From the NCBI GenBank assembly GCA_965199555.1, contig CBDASJ010000017.1, forward strand, positions 372,001-436,000: DNA of 64,000 bases, given 5' to 3'. Position 1 is the stretch's first letter. Each line of letters begins with the position of its first letter. A model generated the notes under the pieces. It did not search any database, was not told where the DNA came from, and saw nothing but the letters and a program-made list of their open reading frames with translations. Origin of the DNA: LMUY01 sp965199555. GTDB lineage: Bacteria > Pseudomonadota > Alphaproteobacteria > Acetobacterales > Acetobacteraceae. The translations under genes were made by a program, and so were the position numbers. Shown here piece after piece: positions 45,004 to 55,700 of the stretch.

Positions 45004-45952
45004 CGGCCGCATCCTGGTGGTCGGCGCGGGCGCCTGGGGCACGGCACTGGCAGTGCATTGCGCGCGGGCCGGGCACCACGTCACGCTGTGGGCGCGCAAC
45101 CCGGCGCCGATCGCCGCGGCCCGGGAAAGCCCGCGTTTGCCGGGCGTGGCGCTGCCGCCGGGGCTGGAGGTGACCGGCGCCATACCGGCCGGCGCCGACG
45201 CGGTGCTGCTGGCCACGCCGGTGCAGCATCTGCGCGGCGTTCTGGCCCAGCCGTTGCCGGACGCGCCGCTGGTGCTGTGCATGAAGGGGCTGGAGATCGG
45301 CAGCGCCCGGTTTCCGTCCGAGATCGTGGCGTCCGTGCGGCCGAACGCCGCGGTGGCGGTGCTGAGCGGGCCGAACTTCGCGCACGAACTGGCGCAGGGC
45401 TTGCCGGCCGCCGCCATTCTCGCCTGCACGGACGCGGCCTTGCGCCGGCAGCTGGTCGGGCTGCTCGGCACGCAGCGCTACCGGCTGTATGGCGGCTCCG
45501 ACCCGGTGGGCGCGCAGGTCGGTGGTGCGGCCAAGAACGTGATCGCCATCGCGGCCGGTATCGCCATCGGCGCCGGGCTCGGCGAGAACGCGCGCGCGGC
45601 CCTTGTCACCCGCGGCGTGGCGGAGATCGCGCGGCTGGCGGTGGCGCTGGGTGGCCGGGCGGACACCGTGAGCGGCTTGTCCGGGCTGGGCGACCTGATG
45701 CTCACCTGCGCCGGGTCTGCCAGCAGGAATTTTCGGCTGGGATTGGCGATCGGGCGCGGCAGCCCCGCCAAGCAGGCCCGCGCCGCCATCGGGGCCGCCG
45801 TGGAAGGCATGGATGCCGCCCCGGCGCTGCTGGCGCGTGCGGGCACTGCGTCATGCCCGATCATCACGGCGCTAGTGGCGGTGCTGGACGGCAAGGCCGA
45901 CGTGCCCACCGCGATGGCAAGTCTGCTGGACCGTCCCGATACCAACGAATGA
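44996..45952 (+). CDS. gpsA: Glycerol-3-phosphate dehydrogenase [NAD(P)+]
   Basis: 318 aa. Reduces dihydroxyacetone phosphate to sn-glycerol-3-phosphate for phospholipids. NAD motif VVGAGAWGTALAVHCARAG near residue 7, LSGPNFAHELAQGLPAA, catalytic Lys in GAAKNVIAIAAGI, and SGLSGLGDLMLTC in the C-terminal domain. Start ATG 44996 inside rlmJ. tsaD-gpsA linkage is common in alphaproteobacteria. Confidence 0.94.
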   Translation: MSSGRILVVGAGAWGTALAVHCARAGHHVTLWARNPAPIAAARESPRLPGVALPPGLEVTGAIPAGADAVLLATPVQHLRGVLAQPLPDAPLVLCMKGLEIGSARFPSEIVASVRPNAAVAVLSGPNFAHELAQGLPAAAILACTDAALRRQLVGLLGTQRYRLYGGSDPVGAQVGGAAKNVIAIAAGIAIGAGLGENARAALVTRGVAEIARLAVALGGRADTVSGLSGLGDLMLTCAGSASRNFRLGLAIGRGSPAKQARAAIGAAVEGMDAAPALLARAGTASCPIITALVAVLDGKADVPTAMASLLDRPDTNE

Positions 45953-45969
45953 GCGCTTCGCCCGGCTGA

Positions 45970-46605
45970 TCAGCTGGCGAGCGAGGCAGCGATGTTCACG
46001 CCCAGGGCGATGATCGCCGTGTTGAACAGATAGGCCACCAGGGAGTGGGCCAGCACCAATTGCCGCATGGAAGCGGACTGGGTGGAAACGTCGCTCACCT
46101 GGCTGGCAACTGCCAGGCAGAAGGAGAAGTACAGGAACTCCCCATAGGCCGGCTCGTCGTTGCCGGGAAAGCTGAGCCCGCTGCCGTGGCGCCAGAACTC
46201 ATGCGCATAATGCGTGGCGAAGATCGTGTGGATGAACAGCCAACTCAGCACCACGGTGGTGCCGGCCAGTGCCTCCGTCCAACCGGCATGCGGCGCGCCG
46301 TGCACCCGGGCCAATTCCGCAACGATGGCGCCGAGCGATGCCAAGGCGGCCACGATCGTGGCGCCCAGCACGCCGTAGCGGCCCTCGTCCAGTTGCGACG
46401 CGACCTGCCGGATGCGGTGCGGCGTGGCCCTGGAGGTCAGGGTCGCGAAGGCCAGGACGTAGCCCACCACGCCGATGTCCCAACCGACCAGGAATGCCGT
46501 GATCCGCCCGGTCCGGAAGGATGCCGCAACCCCGGACAGGATGGCCACCGCCAGCCCGACGAGCAGGGACGGGCGGTGTCGTAGATGGCGGAGCGTGCGG
46601 ATCAC
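45970..46605 (-). CDS. DUF1345 membrane protein
   Basis: 211 aa with about five to six membrane segments (LLVGLAVAILSGVAASF, AFLVGWDIGVVGYVLAFATL, VLGATIVAALASLGAIVAEL, AGTTVVLSWLFIHTIFATHYAHEF, LAHSLVAYLFNTAIIALGVNIAAS). The core FPGNDEPAYGEFLYFSFCLAVASQVSDVST matches the DUF1345 family of unknown function. Convergent with gpsA. Confidence 0.85.
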   Translation of the reverse strand: MIRTLRHLRHRPSLLVGLAVAILSGVAASFRTGRITAFLVGWDIGVVGYVLAFATLTSRATPHRIRQVASQLDEGRYGVLGATIVAALASLGAIVAELARVHGAPHAGWTEALAGTTVVLSWLFIHTIFATHYAHEFWRHGSGLSFPGNDEPAYGEFLYFSFCLAVASQVSDVSTQSASMRQLVLAHSLVAYLFNTAIIALGVNIAASLAS

Positions 46606-46633
46606 GGCGGCACGCCGAGGCGTCCCGCCGTCG

Positions 46634-47020
46634 TCAGGTTAGTGCGACCAGCAGCATGACGATCCCCACCGTCGCGACCAGGAACGCCACGGACCGAACC
46701 ACTGGCACGCCGGCGACGTAAAGCGGCACGTAGACCAGCCGGGCCCAGAAGTACAACTGCACGCCCCACACCGTCAGCCAGCTATGCCGTCCGGCCGCGT
46801 GCGCCATCAACACGGCGGCGGCGAAGAACGGGAAGGTTTGCATGAAGTTGGCGTAGGCGCGGGAAATGCGGCCGGGGATGCCGGTCAGCGGCTTCTGCTC
46901 GTCTCGCGGGCCGACCCCGTATTTGAACCCGAGCTGTATGGAGGCGGCTTGGCCGGTGGCGATTACGTGGACCAGGCCCAACACGACGGACCAGGCCAGC
47001 ATGGTGAGTTCGATCGTCAT
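46634..47020 (-). CDS. MAPEG family protein
   Basis: 128 aa, four membrane segments, with the MAPEG signature region GIPGRISRAYANFMQTFPFFAAAVLMAHAAG near residues 50-80. Membrane-associated eicosanoid/glutathione-metabolism fold; bacterial members have glutathione transferase or unknown activity. Start ATG 47020, 22 bases after the LTA-synthase-like gene on the same strand. Confidence 0.87.
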   Translation of the reverse strand: MTIELTMLAWSVVLGLVHVIATGQAASIQLGFKYGVGPRDEQKPLTGIPGRISRAYANFMQTFPFFAAAVLMAHAAGRHSWLTVWGVQLYFWARLVYVPLYVAGVPVVRSVAFLVATVGIVMLLVALT

Positions 47021-47042
47021 GGTCGGGTGTCCTTGATGTGGG

Positions 47043-48599
47043 TCAGGCTGCGGCCAAGCTGGATGCCAGTGCGGCGCCGAGCCGTTCCGCCGTCAAGTCC
47101 TGGTTGGCGGCCGCGGCAGGCGGCGACGTGCGCCAAATGAAGTAGTCGCTGCGCTGGTCCGTGCAACCGAGCGCGGCAAAGGCACCAGGCAGGCTGGGCT
47201 GGTGGTCGCCGTAAATGGCCAGCCACCCGGTGGCGTTCGCCTTGCTTTGCGCCGCCAAGGCCTCGGACAGCCGATGCATCATGCGGTCTGTGCCCTGGAG
47301 GTGCCAAAGCCATTGCGCCACCTGGCCGGCCTCCGGGATGCCGCGCAGGGCGTCGGGTAGGGTAACCGCCTCGCCGGGTTTCGCCGCCGCCCAGGGGCCG
47401 TGGCCTTCCATGGTGGCGACGAACACGAACACCCGCGGCCCGAGCCGCTGCAAGACGGCGGCAACCTGGTCGGCGAGCGCCTCGTCCGCCACCCACCAGC
47501 CGCGGCGCGGCGCGTCGGCAAACGCCTCCGGGCCGACGAACTCGTCGAAGCCGAGCAGGGGGAGCACGCGGTTGCGGGCGTAGAACCGAAGGTCGAAGGG
47601 ATGCACGAACACGGTGCGGAAGCCGGACGCCCGGGCCGCGCGGACCAGCGATGGCAAGGGCGGCGTCTTCGCCTGGGCAAACGCCTCGTACGGGTTGAAC
47701 CGGTCCAGTCCGAGGGCGTCGTCGCCCACGCCGGTCAGCACGGCGAATTCCGTGCGGACGGTGTTGGCACCCCAGGCCGGCACCGCGAGTCGGCCGCATT
47801 GCACGGCGGCGGCGGCCAGCGCCTCGTAATGCGGCAGCAACCCGGCAAGGGCGGGGTGCAGCCGCGCCGGGTCGAAGAACGACTCGGCTTGCACCAGCAC
47901 GATGGGGCCGGTGGAGGATGGAAAGGCCGGCAGGGTCTCCGCCTCTGCGATGGCGGCCAGGCGACGGGCGGGCCGCTCCGCCGCGGCCAGCGTGGCATGG
48001 ACGGCAAGGCAGGCGAGGGGGCCAAGCGCTGCCGCATCCCGCGCCGGGTCGCGAGACGGTGACAGGCGGGTGGTGTAAAGCCTGGCCAGCCATCGCAGCA
48101 GTCCCGGCGTCGCAGCGGGACCGGCGAAGCAGCCATAGGCCAGCCCGGCGCAGACAGCCGCTTCCGCCACGGCAAAGGCGTATGAGCGGGGCCAGAGCGC
48201 CGGTTCTGCCCAGGCGAGCAACAGGCCCAGTGCGGCCAAGCCGGCCGCAACCGCGCCAAGCACCCAGGCGGAGCCGGCGAACGGCAGATAGAGACTCGGG
48301 TGCCGGAACACCTCCAGCAACTCGGCGCGGTCGGCAAACACGACCGGCTCGTCCAGAACCACTCGCTTCACCCGATCCGCCAGTGACAGCCCGCCGGCCA
48401 GCGCCGCGATCACCAGGCCGGCGAGCAGCGGCCGGGCCGTGGCACCGAGCAACGCGGCAAAGCCGAGCAGGACCGGTGCGATGTCCAGCGCTGCGGCGAG
48501 CGGGGGCGCGCGCCACAACGGCCGGGCTTTCACACCCTGCCGCAGCACGAGCGACCAGGTGGCCAGGCACAGCGCCAAGCCGGCAGCCAGGCGAAGCAT
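47043..48599 (-). CDS. LTA synthase/sulfatase-family membrane protein (RkpI-like)
   Basis: 518 aa. Several N-terminal membrane segments (about residues 1-200) and a C-terminal alkaline-phosphatase-superfamily domain: VLVQAESFFD near residue 242, WGANTVRTEFAVLTG (nucleophile Thr region), HPFDLRFYARNRVLP, ATMEGHGPW and YGDHQPSLP. Such proteins transfer phosphoglycerol or a phospho-head group at the outer face of the inner membrane. It lies 2 bases after the SDR gene and opposite the PKS. This matches the rhizobial rkpH-rkpI pair, so a role in modifying the PKS-derived lipid or a surface polymer is inferred. Confidence 0.75.
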   Translation of the reverse strand: MLRLAAGLALCLATWSLVLRQGVKARPLWRAPPLAAALDIAPVLLGFAALLGATARPLLAGLVIAALAGGLSLADRVKRVVLDEPVVFADRAELLEVFRHPSLYLPFAGSAWVLGAVAAGLAALGLLLAWAEPALWPRSYAFAVAEAAVCAGLAYGCFAGPAATPGLLRWLARLYTTRLSPSRDPARDAAALGPLACLAVHATLAAAERPARRLAAIAEAETLPAFPSSTGPIVLVQAESFFDPARLHPALAGLLPHYEALAAAAVQCGRLAVPAWGANTVRTEFAVLTGVGDDALGLDRFNPYEAFAQAKTPPLPSLVRAARASGFRTVFVHPFDLRFYARNRVLPLLGFDEFVGPEAFADAPRRGWWVADEALADQVAAVLQRLGPRVFVFVATMEGHGPWAAAKPGEAVTLPDALRGIPEAGQVAQWLWHLQGTDRMMHRLSEALAAQSKANATGWLAIYGDHQPSLPGAFAALGCTDQRSDYFIWRTSPPAAAANQDLTAERLGAALASSLAAA

Positions 48600-48601
48600 C
48601 G

Positions 48602-49399
48602 TTACTGCCCGGGCAGTATGTGGAACCGAACGCCGCGCAGGATGCGGTCCCCGGCCCAGGAGGGCAGGAGGTCCGACGCGACCAGCCCCAGCGCGAGCAG
48701 CCGCGGGAACACGATGCGCGGCCTGCGCCGGTCGAGCCCGCGGCGGACGATCGCCACCGTCTGGTCCAGGGACAGCAGGAAGGGCTTATCGCCGATGAAG
48801 CGGTCGGTCATCGGCGTGTCGAAGAAGCCCGGCACGATGACGCTGACCGCGATGCCGCGGGGACCAAGAAAGGCCCGCAAGCCCTCGCCATAGGCCCGCA
48901 CCCCCGCCTTGCTGGCGCTGTAGCCTGGGCTGAACGGCAAGCCGCGCAGGCCGGCCACCGAAGACACCACGGCGATGTGACCGGCGCCGCGGGCCAGGAA
49001 CCGCGGCAGGATCGGCTCCACCGTGTGCATCACGCCCAGCAAGTTCGTCCGCACCTGCATGGATGCCAGCGCCAGGCCCTCCGGCGTACCGTCCGGCGCC
49101 GGGCCGGCCGACACCCCGGCGCAGGCTGCCAGCAGGTCCAGCGGCGTCGCGTCGTCGGCTGCCAGGATCCATTGCCCCAGCGCCTCGGCATCGCTGACCT
49201 CGATCAGAGAGGTTTGCACGGTGGCGCCGGCCTGGCGACAGGCTGCGGCAGTGGCGTCCAGCCGTGCCGCATTGCGGCCGGTCAACCACAGCGTCATCCC
49301 AGGTGCCGCGTACGACCGGGCAACCCCAGCGCCAAGCCCGCTCGATGCCCCGGTGATCAGGATGGCCTTAGGCGGCGCCGCACCCCGCCGTGTGCTCAC
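48602..49399 (-). CDS. SDR family oxidoreductase (RkpH-like)
   Basis: 265 aa. Cofactor motif ITGASSGLGAGVARSYAAPG near residue 14, catalytic Ser in VVSSVAGLRG and YSASK (Tyr, Lys) near residue 155. It resembles 3-ketosphinganine-reductase-like and RkpH-type SDRs, with a membrane-leaning C-terminus (ALGLVASDLLPSWAGDRILRGV). Reduction of the ketone made by the oxoamine synthase encoded across the divergent promoter is a plausible role. GTG start at 49399; no better ATG is in frame. Confidence 0.8.
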   Translation of the reverse strand: MSTRRGAAPPKAILITGASSGLGAGVARSYAAPGMTLWLTGRNAARLDATAAACRQAGATVQTSLIEVSDAEALGQWILAADDATPLDLLAACAGVSAGPAPDGTPEGLALASMQVRTNLLGVMHTVEPILPRFLARGAGHIAVVSSVAGLRGLPFSPGYSASKAGVRAYGEGLRAFLGPRGIAVSVIVPGFFDTPMTDRFIGDKPFLLSLDQTVAIVRRGLDRRRPRIVFPRLLALGLVASDLLPSWAGDRILRGVRFHILPGQ

Positions 49400-49708
49400 T
49401 GCTGCCGCTCTACGGTCATGAGATCGGGCATGCGCCTGGCATGTGGGGTGGGCCCTTCACTTGCAGGTGGCAGATGCACAAACAGAGGCGTCGTTTTGCC
49501 GTAAGTTGCGCAAGTGTGACGAACGCCAGGGAGGCGCAAACTGCTTGGCCAGATCGACACATTTAGTGATATGCCCCATCTGGATACCGCGGTGCAATAG
49601 TGTCAAAGGCGGCGCCGAGAGAGCGATTCCGCGTTGCGCCCGGCGGCCACAGTTTGGGCATGAGGCCGCGTAATACTACCGAAGACGTTGGTGGGACGGA
49701 GTTAAGAT
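49400..49708. promoter_or_regulatory. Divergent promoter region between SDR and PKS genes
   Basis: 309 bases without a convincing gene. Base composition is lower in GC than the neighbours in its middle part (about 49470-49600). It should hold promoters for both arms of the lipid/polyketide cluster; I could not assign -35 and -10 boxes with confidence. A short open frame at 49443-49673 has no supporting features. Confidence 0.5.
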
Positions 49709-52700
49709 TTGGACGGATCAGGACCCGTAGAGCAGAACCCGGGCGGCGGACACGACGAGCCGATCGCGATCATCGGCGTATCCTGCCGGTTCCCGGGCGC
49801 CGCGGACCTGGCTGCGTTCGAGGCATTGCTGCTGGACGGCCGGGACGCCGTGACCGAGATCCCGGACGGGCGCTGGGCGAAGGAGCGTTACCTGCACCCC
49901 GCTCGCGGGCATCGGGGCAAGACCTACACCTTTGCCGCCGGGACGCTGGACTCCGTGGGAGAGTTCGACGCCGGTTTCTTCGGCATCTCGCCGCGCGAGG
50001 CCGCGCAGATGGACCCGCAGCAGCGCTTGTTGCTGGAACTCGCGCACGAGGCGGTGGAGGATGCCGGATTGGACGGCGCCCGCCTCGCCGGTGCGCCGGT
50101 GGGCGTTTACGTGGGCGGGTCGTCCTGGGATTACCTGACGCTGCATACCGGCGATCCATCGATCATGGACGCTTACGCCATGACAGGGGCGACGCTTTGC
50201 TCCCTGGCGAACCGCGTGTCCTACGCGTTCGACCTGCGCGGGCCGAGCCTGACCATGGACACCGCCTGCTCCTCCTCCCTCGTGGCGCTGCACCAGGCGT
50301 GCGAGGCGATCCGGGCGGGGCAGGTGCCGATGGCGCTGGTTGGCGGGGTGAGCCTGCTGCTGGCGCCGCACAGCTTTGTGGGATTCTCTGCGGCCTCCAT
50401 GTTGTCGCCGCTGGGGCGGTGCCATGCTTTCGATGCGCGGGCGGATGGTTATGTGCGGTCGGAAGGCGGGGCGATGATCGTGCTGCGGCCGCTGCGCGAG
50501 GCGCTGGCCGCCGGCGACACCATTCGGGCCGTGGTGCGTGGCACGGGCGTGAACTCGGATGGCCGCACCACCGGATTCTCCCTGCCGAACAAGGCGGCGC
50601 AGGCCGACCTGCTGCGGGCGGTGTACTCTCGCTTCGAGATCGACCCGGGCGACTTGAACTACGTGGAAGCGCACGGCACCGGGACCCCGGCGGGCGACCC
50701 GATCGAGGCGGGCGCGCTGGGTGAGGTGCTGGGACGGCACCGCTCGGCACCGCTGCCGATCGGCTCGGTGAAAACCAATATCGGCCACTTGGAAGCCGCG
50801 AGCGGGCTGGCGGGGTTGCTGAAGGTCGTGGTGGCGTTGAAGCACGGCGTGGTGCCGCGCTCGCTGCATTGCGAAACGCCGAACCCGGCGATCCCGTTCG
50901 AGGATTTGAACCTGTCTCTGGTGGCCGATCCGCTGTCCTTGAAGAAGGGGCGGTTGCTGGCCGGGGTGAATTCGTTTGGCTTCGGCGGCACCAACGCGCA
51001 TGCCGTGCTGGAATCCGCCTGGTCGTCCCGTCCGCGGCACCTGTTCCCGGTGCCGGGCATGGCGGAGGGCGAACCGCCGCTGCTGATCTCCGCCCGGTCG
51101 GAGCCGGCGTTGCGCGCGCTGGCCACCGCTTGGCGCGAGAAGCTGGACGCGGGTGAGGTCGACGCCGCCCTGGTCCGCGGCGCCGCCGTGTCGCGGGAGC
51201 AGCACACGCACCGGCTGGTCGTGGCCGGCCGCTCCAACGAGGCGATGGCGGCGGCGTTGACCGACTGGCTGCACGGCCGCGGCAGCCACGATCTGGCGGC
51301 TGGAACGGCGGTGGCGGGGAAAGTCGCGTTCGTCTTTTCCGGCAATGGCAGCCAATGGGCCGGGATGGGTGTGGCCGCGTTGGAGCACAACGCCCGCTTC
51401 CGGGCGGCACTGGCCGAGGTGGATCGGACGCTGCAGCCGATGCTGGGCTGGTCTGTGCAGGACAGGCTCGCGGCGGCCGACGATGCGGCGACGCATGACA
51501 CCGGGGTAGCGCAGCCGCTGCTGTTTGCGACCCAGGTGGCGACCGTCGGCGCCTTGCGGGAGATCGGGGTCTTTGCGGACTTCTTCATGGGGCACAGCGT
51601 GGGCGAGGTCGCGGCCGCGTGGGCGGCCGGCTCGCTCAGCCTAGAGCAGGCGTGCCGGGTCATTGCGGCGCGCAGCCAGTTGCAGTCGCGCACGGCGGGC
51701 AACGGGCGCATGGGCGTGCTGGGCATGCCGCTCGCCCGCGCCAAGCAGATACTGGCCGGGACCGGGCTGGAGTTGGCGGCCTTCAACGCCAGCAACGCGA
51801 TCACCGTGGCCGGGTCGCCGCAGGCCGTGGCGGCGTTGGCTGAGCGGGCGGAGCGGGAGCGCTTTGCATTCAGTGAACTGGACCTCGACCACGCGTTCCA
51901 CAGCGCCGCGATGGACCCGATCGAGCAGCCTTTGCTGACCCAGTTGGCCGACTTGGCGCCGCCACCCTGCGAGCGCGGCTTCCTTTCGACCGTCAGCGGC
52001 GGGACCCTGCCGAAAGGCGCCCGGCTGGACGGCGAGTACTGGTGGCGCAACGTGCGCGAGCCGGTGCAATTCGCCCAGGCGGCCGCGGCGGCCGTGGCGC
52101 AGGGCGCCCGCATCTTCGTGGAAATCGGCCCACAGCCGGTGCTGCAAGCCTATTTGCATGACGCTTTGCGACAGGTGGACGCCACCGGCCGCGTGCTGCC
52201 CACGCTCACCCGGCGGGCGCCGAAGGGGCGGGACGTGATCGCGGTAGCGGCGGCGCGCTGCCATGTGGCGGGCTGCGACATCCGCTCGGCGGAGATGTTC
52301 GCCGGGCCGCACCGGCATCACGGCCTGCCGGCTTATCCGTGGCAGCGCGAATTGCATTGGCTGGGGCGCACCGCGGAGTCCACGGATACCGCCACCCTGC
52401 CCACCGAGCATCCGTTGCTGGGCGCGCGTCAGGACACCGGAACTGAACCGGCGGAATGGTCCAGCCATCTGGGTCCGTCATTGCAGGTCTGGCTGGCCGA
52501 CCACGTCGTCGGCGGTGCCACCGTGGCGCCGGCCGCCGCGCTGATCGAGATGGCCTTGGCGGCAGCGCGTGCGCGCCACCCGAAGGCAGACGCCGTCGAG
52601 TTGCTGGATTTAGAGATTTCCCGGCCGCTCACCTTCGAGGCCGACATCCTGCGCGAGGTGCGGCTCAAAGTGTCCACGGTCGGCAGCGCCAGCCGGTTCG

Positions 52701-55700
52701 AGATTTCGTCGCGCCCGCGGCTGTCCGACGAGGCGTGGATCCTGCACGCGTCCGGCCGGTTGGGGAGCGCATCGTCAGCCCATCCGGTCCGCGCAGACGC
52801 GCCGGCGGTTGTCGCCGGCGGCCGCATGGAGGCGGACGAACTCTATGCCCGCGCGGCCCGGCTGGGCCTGCAATATGGGCCGTTGTTCCAAACCGTCGCC
52901 GCGATCGACACGGCGGAGAACGAGGCCCACGCGGACGTGCGGCTGGTTGCGCAGCCGGATGGCGCCCCGGGCATGCTGTTGCCGCCGACCTTGCTGGACG
53001 GGGCTTTCCAGGGCTTGGTGGCACTGGCCGTCAAGCTCCTGCCCGGCGGGGACGGCGTGCTGCCGTGGCGCTTCGGGCGCGTGCGGTTGCTGCGTGCAGG
53101 GGGCGCCGTCCCGGTGTCGGCGCGGTTGCATATCACCCGGATGGGTCCCCGCTCCGTCAACGCCGACCTGGTGCTGCTGTCCGACACGGGCGAGATCGTG
53201 GCCGAGGCGCTGGATTGCTGGTTCGTCCGCGTGGCGTTGGGTGCCGATGCATCGCGCGACGCGCATTTGTTCCACACCGTGCAGGTGGCGAGTCCAGACC
53301 CGCGCCTGGCAGGCATCGCCGGTCCGATGCTGCCGGCGGCACTGGCGGCTGGATCGGCGTCCGGGGGCGATGCGCCGCATGAATCCGTGCTGCTCGCCGA
53401 CGCATTCGCCGCGGCGGCTGCCAACGAGGCGGTGCGGTCGGTGCTTGCCGATCTGGACGCGTCCTTCACCGCCAGCAGCCTGGTGGCAAGCGGTGCCGTG
53501 GTTGCTGCCGCCCGGCCGCTGCTGCACCGGCTGATGCAGTGGCTGGTGGCGGACGGGTTCGCCGAAGCGGTCGGCGACGGCTGGCGCCTGCTAGATGCGG
53601 AGGCTCCAGCGGCCGACGACATCCTGCGCACGCTGGTGTTCGACACGCCGGGCGCGGTGGCGGACGCCGCTTTGCTGGCCGCCGCTGCCGAAGCGCTGCC
53701 CGGCCAGTTGCAGGACGGGAACGTTCCGTGGGTCGCGCCGCCCGCCTCGCTGGCCGAGCAGTTCCTGCACAGTTCGCCGGCGGGCGAAGCCGCCAACCGC
53801 GCCTTGATCGACGCGGTGGCGTCCATTGCGCGCGCCTGGCCGGCCGGGCAGCCGCTTCGCGTGCTGCAGGTCGGCGCGTGGCGCGGCACCTTTTCGCGCG
53901 CGTTGCTGCGTCGGCTGGCGGGCGAGGGGCTGACGGCGCTGCATCTGGATGCCGTGACCGACCCGGCCGACCAACCGGCGTTGGCACGGGCGTTGACCGG
54001 GTTCGCCAACGCCAAGGCGGTTGCCTGGCCAGCCGGTCGCGTGCCCGCCGAGCCGGGCCAGTATGACGTGGTGGTAGGCTTCTGCCCACTTTCCTTGGGC
54101 GGCCTGCTGGTGGAAGATTTGGCTGCCCTGCCGCAACAAGCACCGGGCGGGTCGATCCTGTTGCTGGAGCCGGCGCCGACCCGGACCTGGTCCCTGCTTT
54201 GGCCATCCGCCGTCGACCGGTTGCGGGATGGCGCCGCTTGGGGCGCCGCCCTGGGGCCGGATGCGGAGCGCCTGCCCGTGGACGGATCATGGCCGGCCAG
54301 CCTGATCGCGTTGCAGGCTGCCGAGTTATCTGCAATGCCCGGTGGCAGCCAGGCCCATTCCTCCGTGGTGTTGGTCGCGGCCGAGCATGATGCGTTGGCG
54401 CAGGCGATCGCGGATGCCTGGGGAGAGCCGTCCGCCGAAATCGTTCGCTGTTCGCCAACCGGATTGGCGGCGCTGCAAGCGGGCGATGGCTTCGCGGCGG
54501 GCGACATCGCCTTCATCCTCGACGAACGAACGGCGAGTGTCGCGGCGTGGCTGAACCACGTGGCCCGGTGTGCCGAGGCAATGCCGGCCGGCACGCGGTT
54601 GACGCTGTTGGCGCATGCGGACGCCGCCGAGCCGCTGGCGGCGGCGCTCGCCGGGTTGCGCCGGGTTATGGCGAACGAAAGCCCCGATGCGGCGTGCCGC
54701 CTGGTGCAGCTCGACCGGGCCATGCCGCTGGCCGAGGCGGCCGCGCGGGCCGTGGGCGAACTGCGTCACCCGGACACCGAGGCCGAAATCACTTGGTCAG
54801 CGCGCGGACGGTGCGTGCCGCGCGTTCGACTGGGCCTGCCGGCTCCGGCCGTGGACGCAGGCGCCGCGACCATGGTGCGCCTGGTGGTTGGCCGACCCGG
54901 TCTGCTGGACACGTTGGGGTGGGACGCGGTGGCGGAGTCGCCGGCGCCCGGCCCCGGCCAGGTTGCGATCCAAGTGCACGCCGCCGGGTTGAACTTCCGC
55001 GACGTAATGTGGGCAATGGGGCTGCTGCCGGACGAGGCCCTGCTGGACGGGTTTGCCGGGCCGACCATCGGGTTGGAATGCGCGGGTATCGTGTCGGCCG
55101 TGGGCGCGGACGTGACCGCGTTTGCTCCGGGCGACCGGGTAATGGCGTTCGCGCCGGCCTCCATGGGCAGCCAGACGGTCACCGCCGCCCATGCCGTCAT
55201 GCGCATGCCCGACCACATGGCGTTCGCCGAGGCCGCAACCGTGCCGGTGGCGTTCCTGACGGTTGCCTATTCGCTCGGCCATTTGGCGCAGTTGCAGCCC
55301 GGCGAGCGCGTGCTGGTGCATGGCGGCGCCGGCGGCGTGGGCCTGGCCGCGATCCAGTATGCCCGGTTGAAGGGTGCCACGGTGTTCGCCACCGCCGGCT
55401 CGCAGGCCAAGCGGGCCATGCTGCGCCGGTTGGGCGTGGATGCCGTGCTGGACAGCCGCAGCCTGGGGTTCGCCGACGAGGTCATGCGCTTGACCGGTGG
55501 GACCGGCGTCGACGTCGTGCTGAACTCGGTCAGCGGCGAGGCGATGGAGTTGAGCCTGGGGCTGATGCGGCCGTTCGGTCGCTTCCTGGAGCTTGGCAAG
55601 CGGGATTTCTACGGCAACACCGCCGTCGGGCTGCGGCCGTTCCGGCAGAATATCTCCTATTTCGGCGTCGATGCCGACCAGCTCCCGTTGCGGCGGCCGG

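Noticed and set aside
49443..49673. 76-residue frame in the PKS promoter region
   Set aside because: No ribosome site, no family resemblance, and composition typical of chance frames here.
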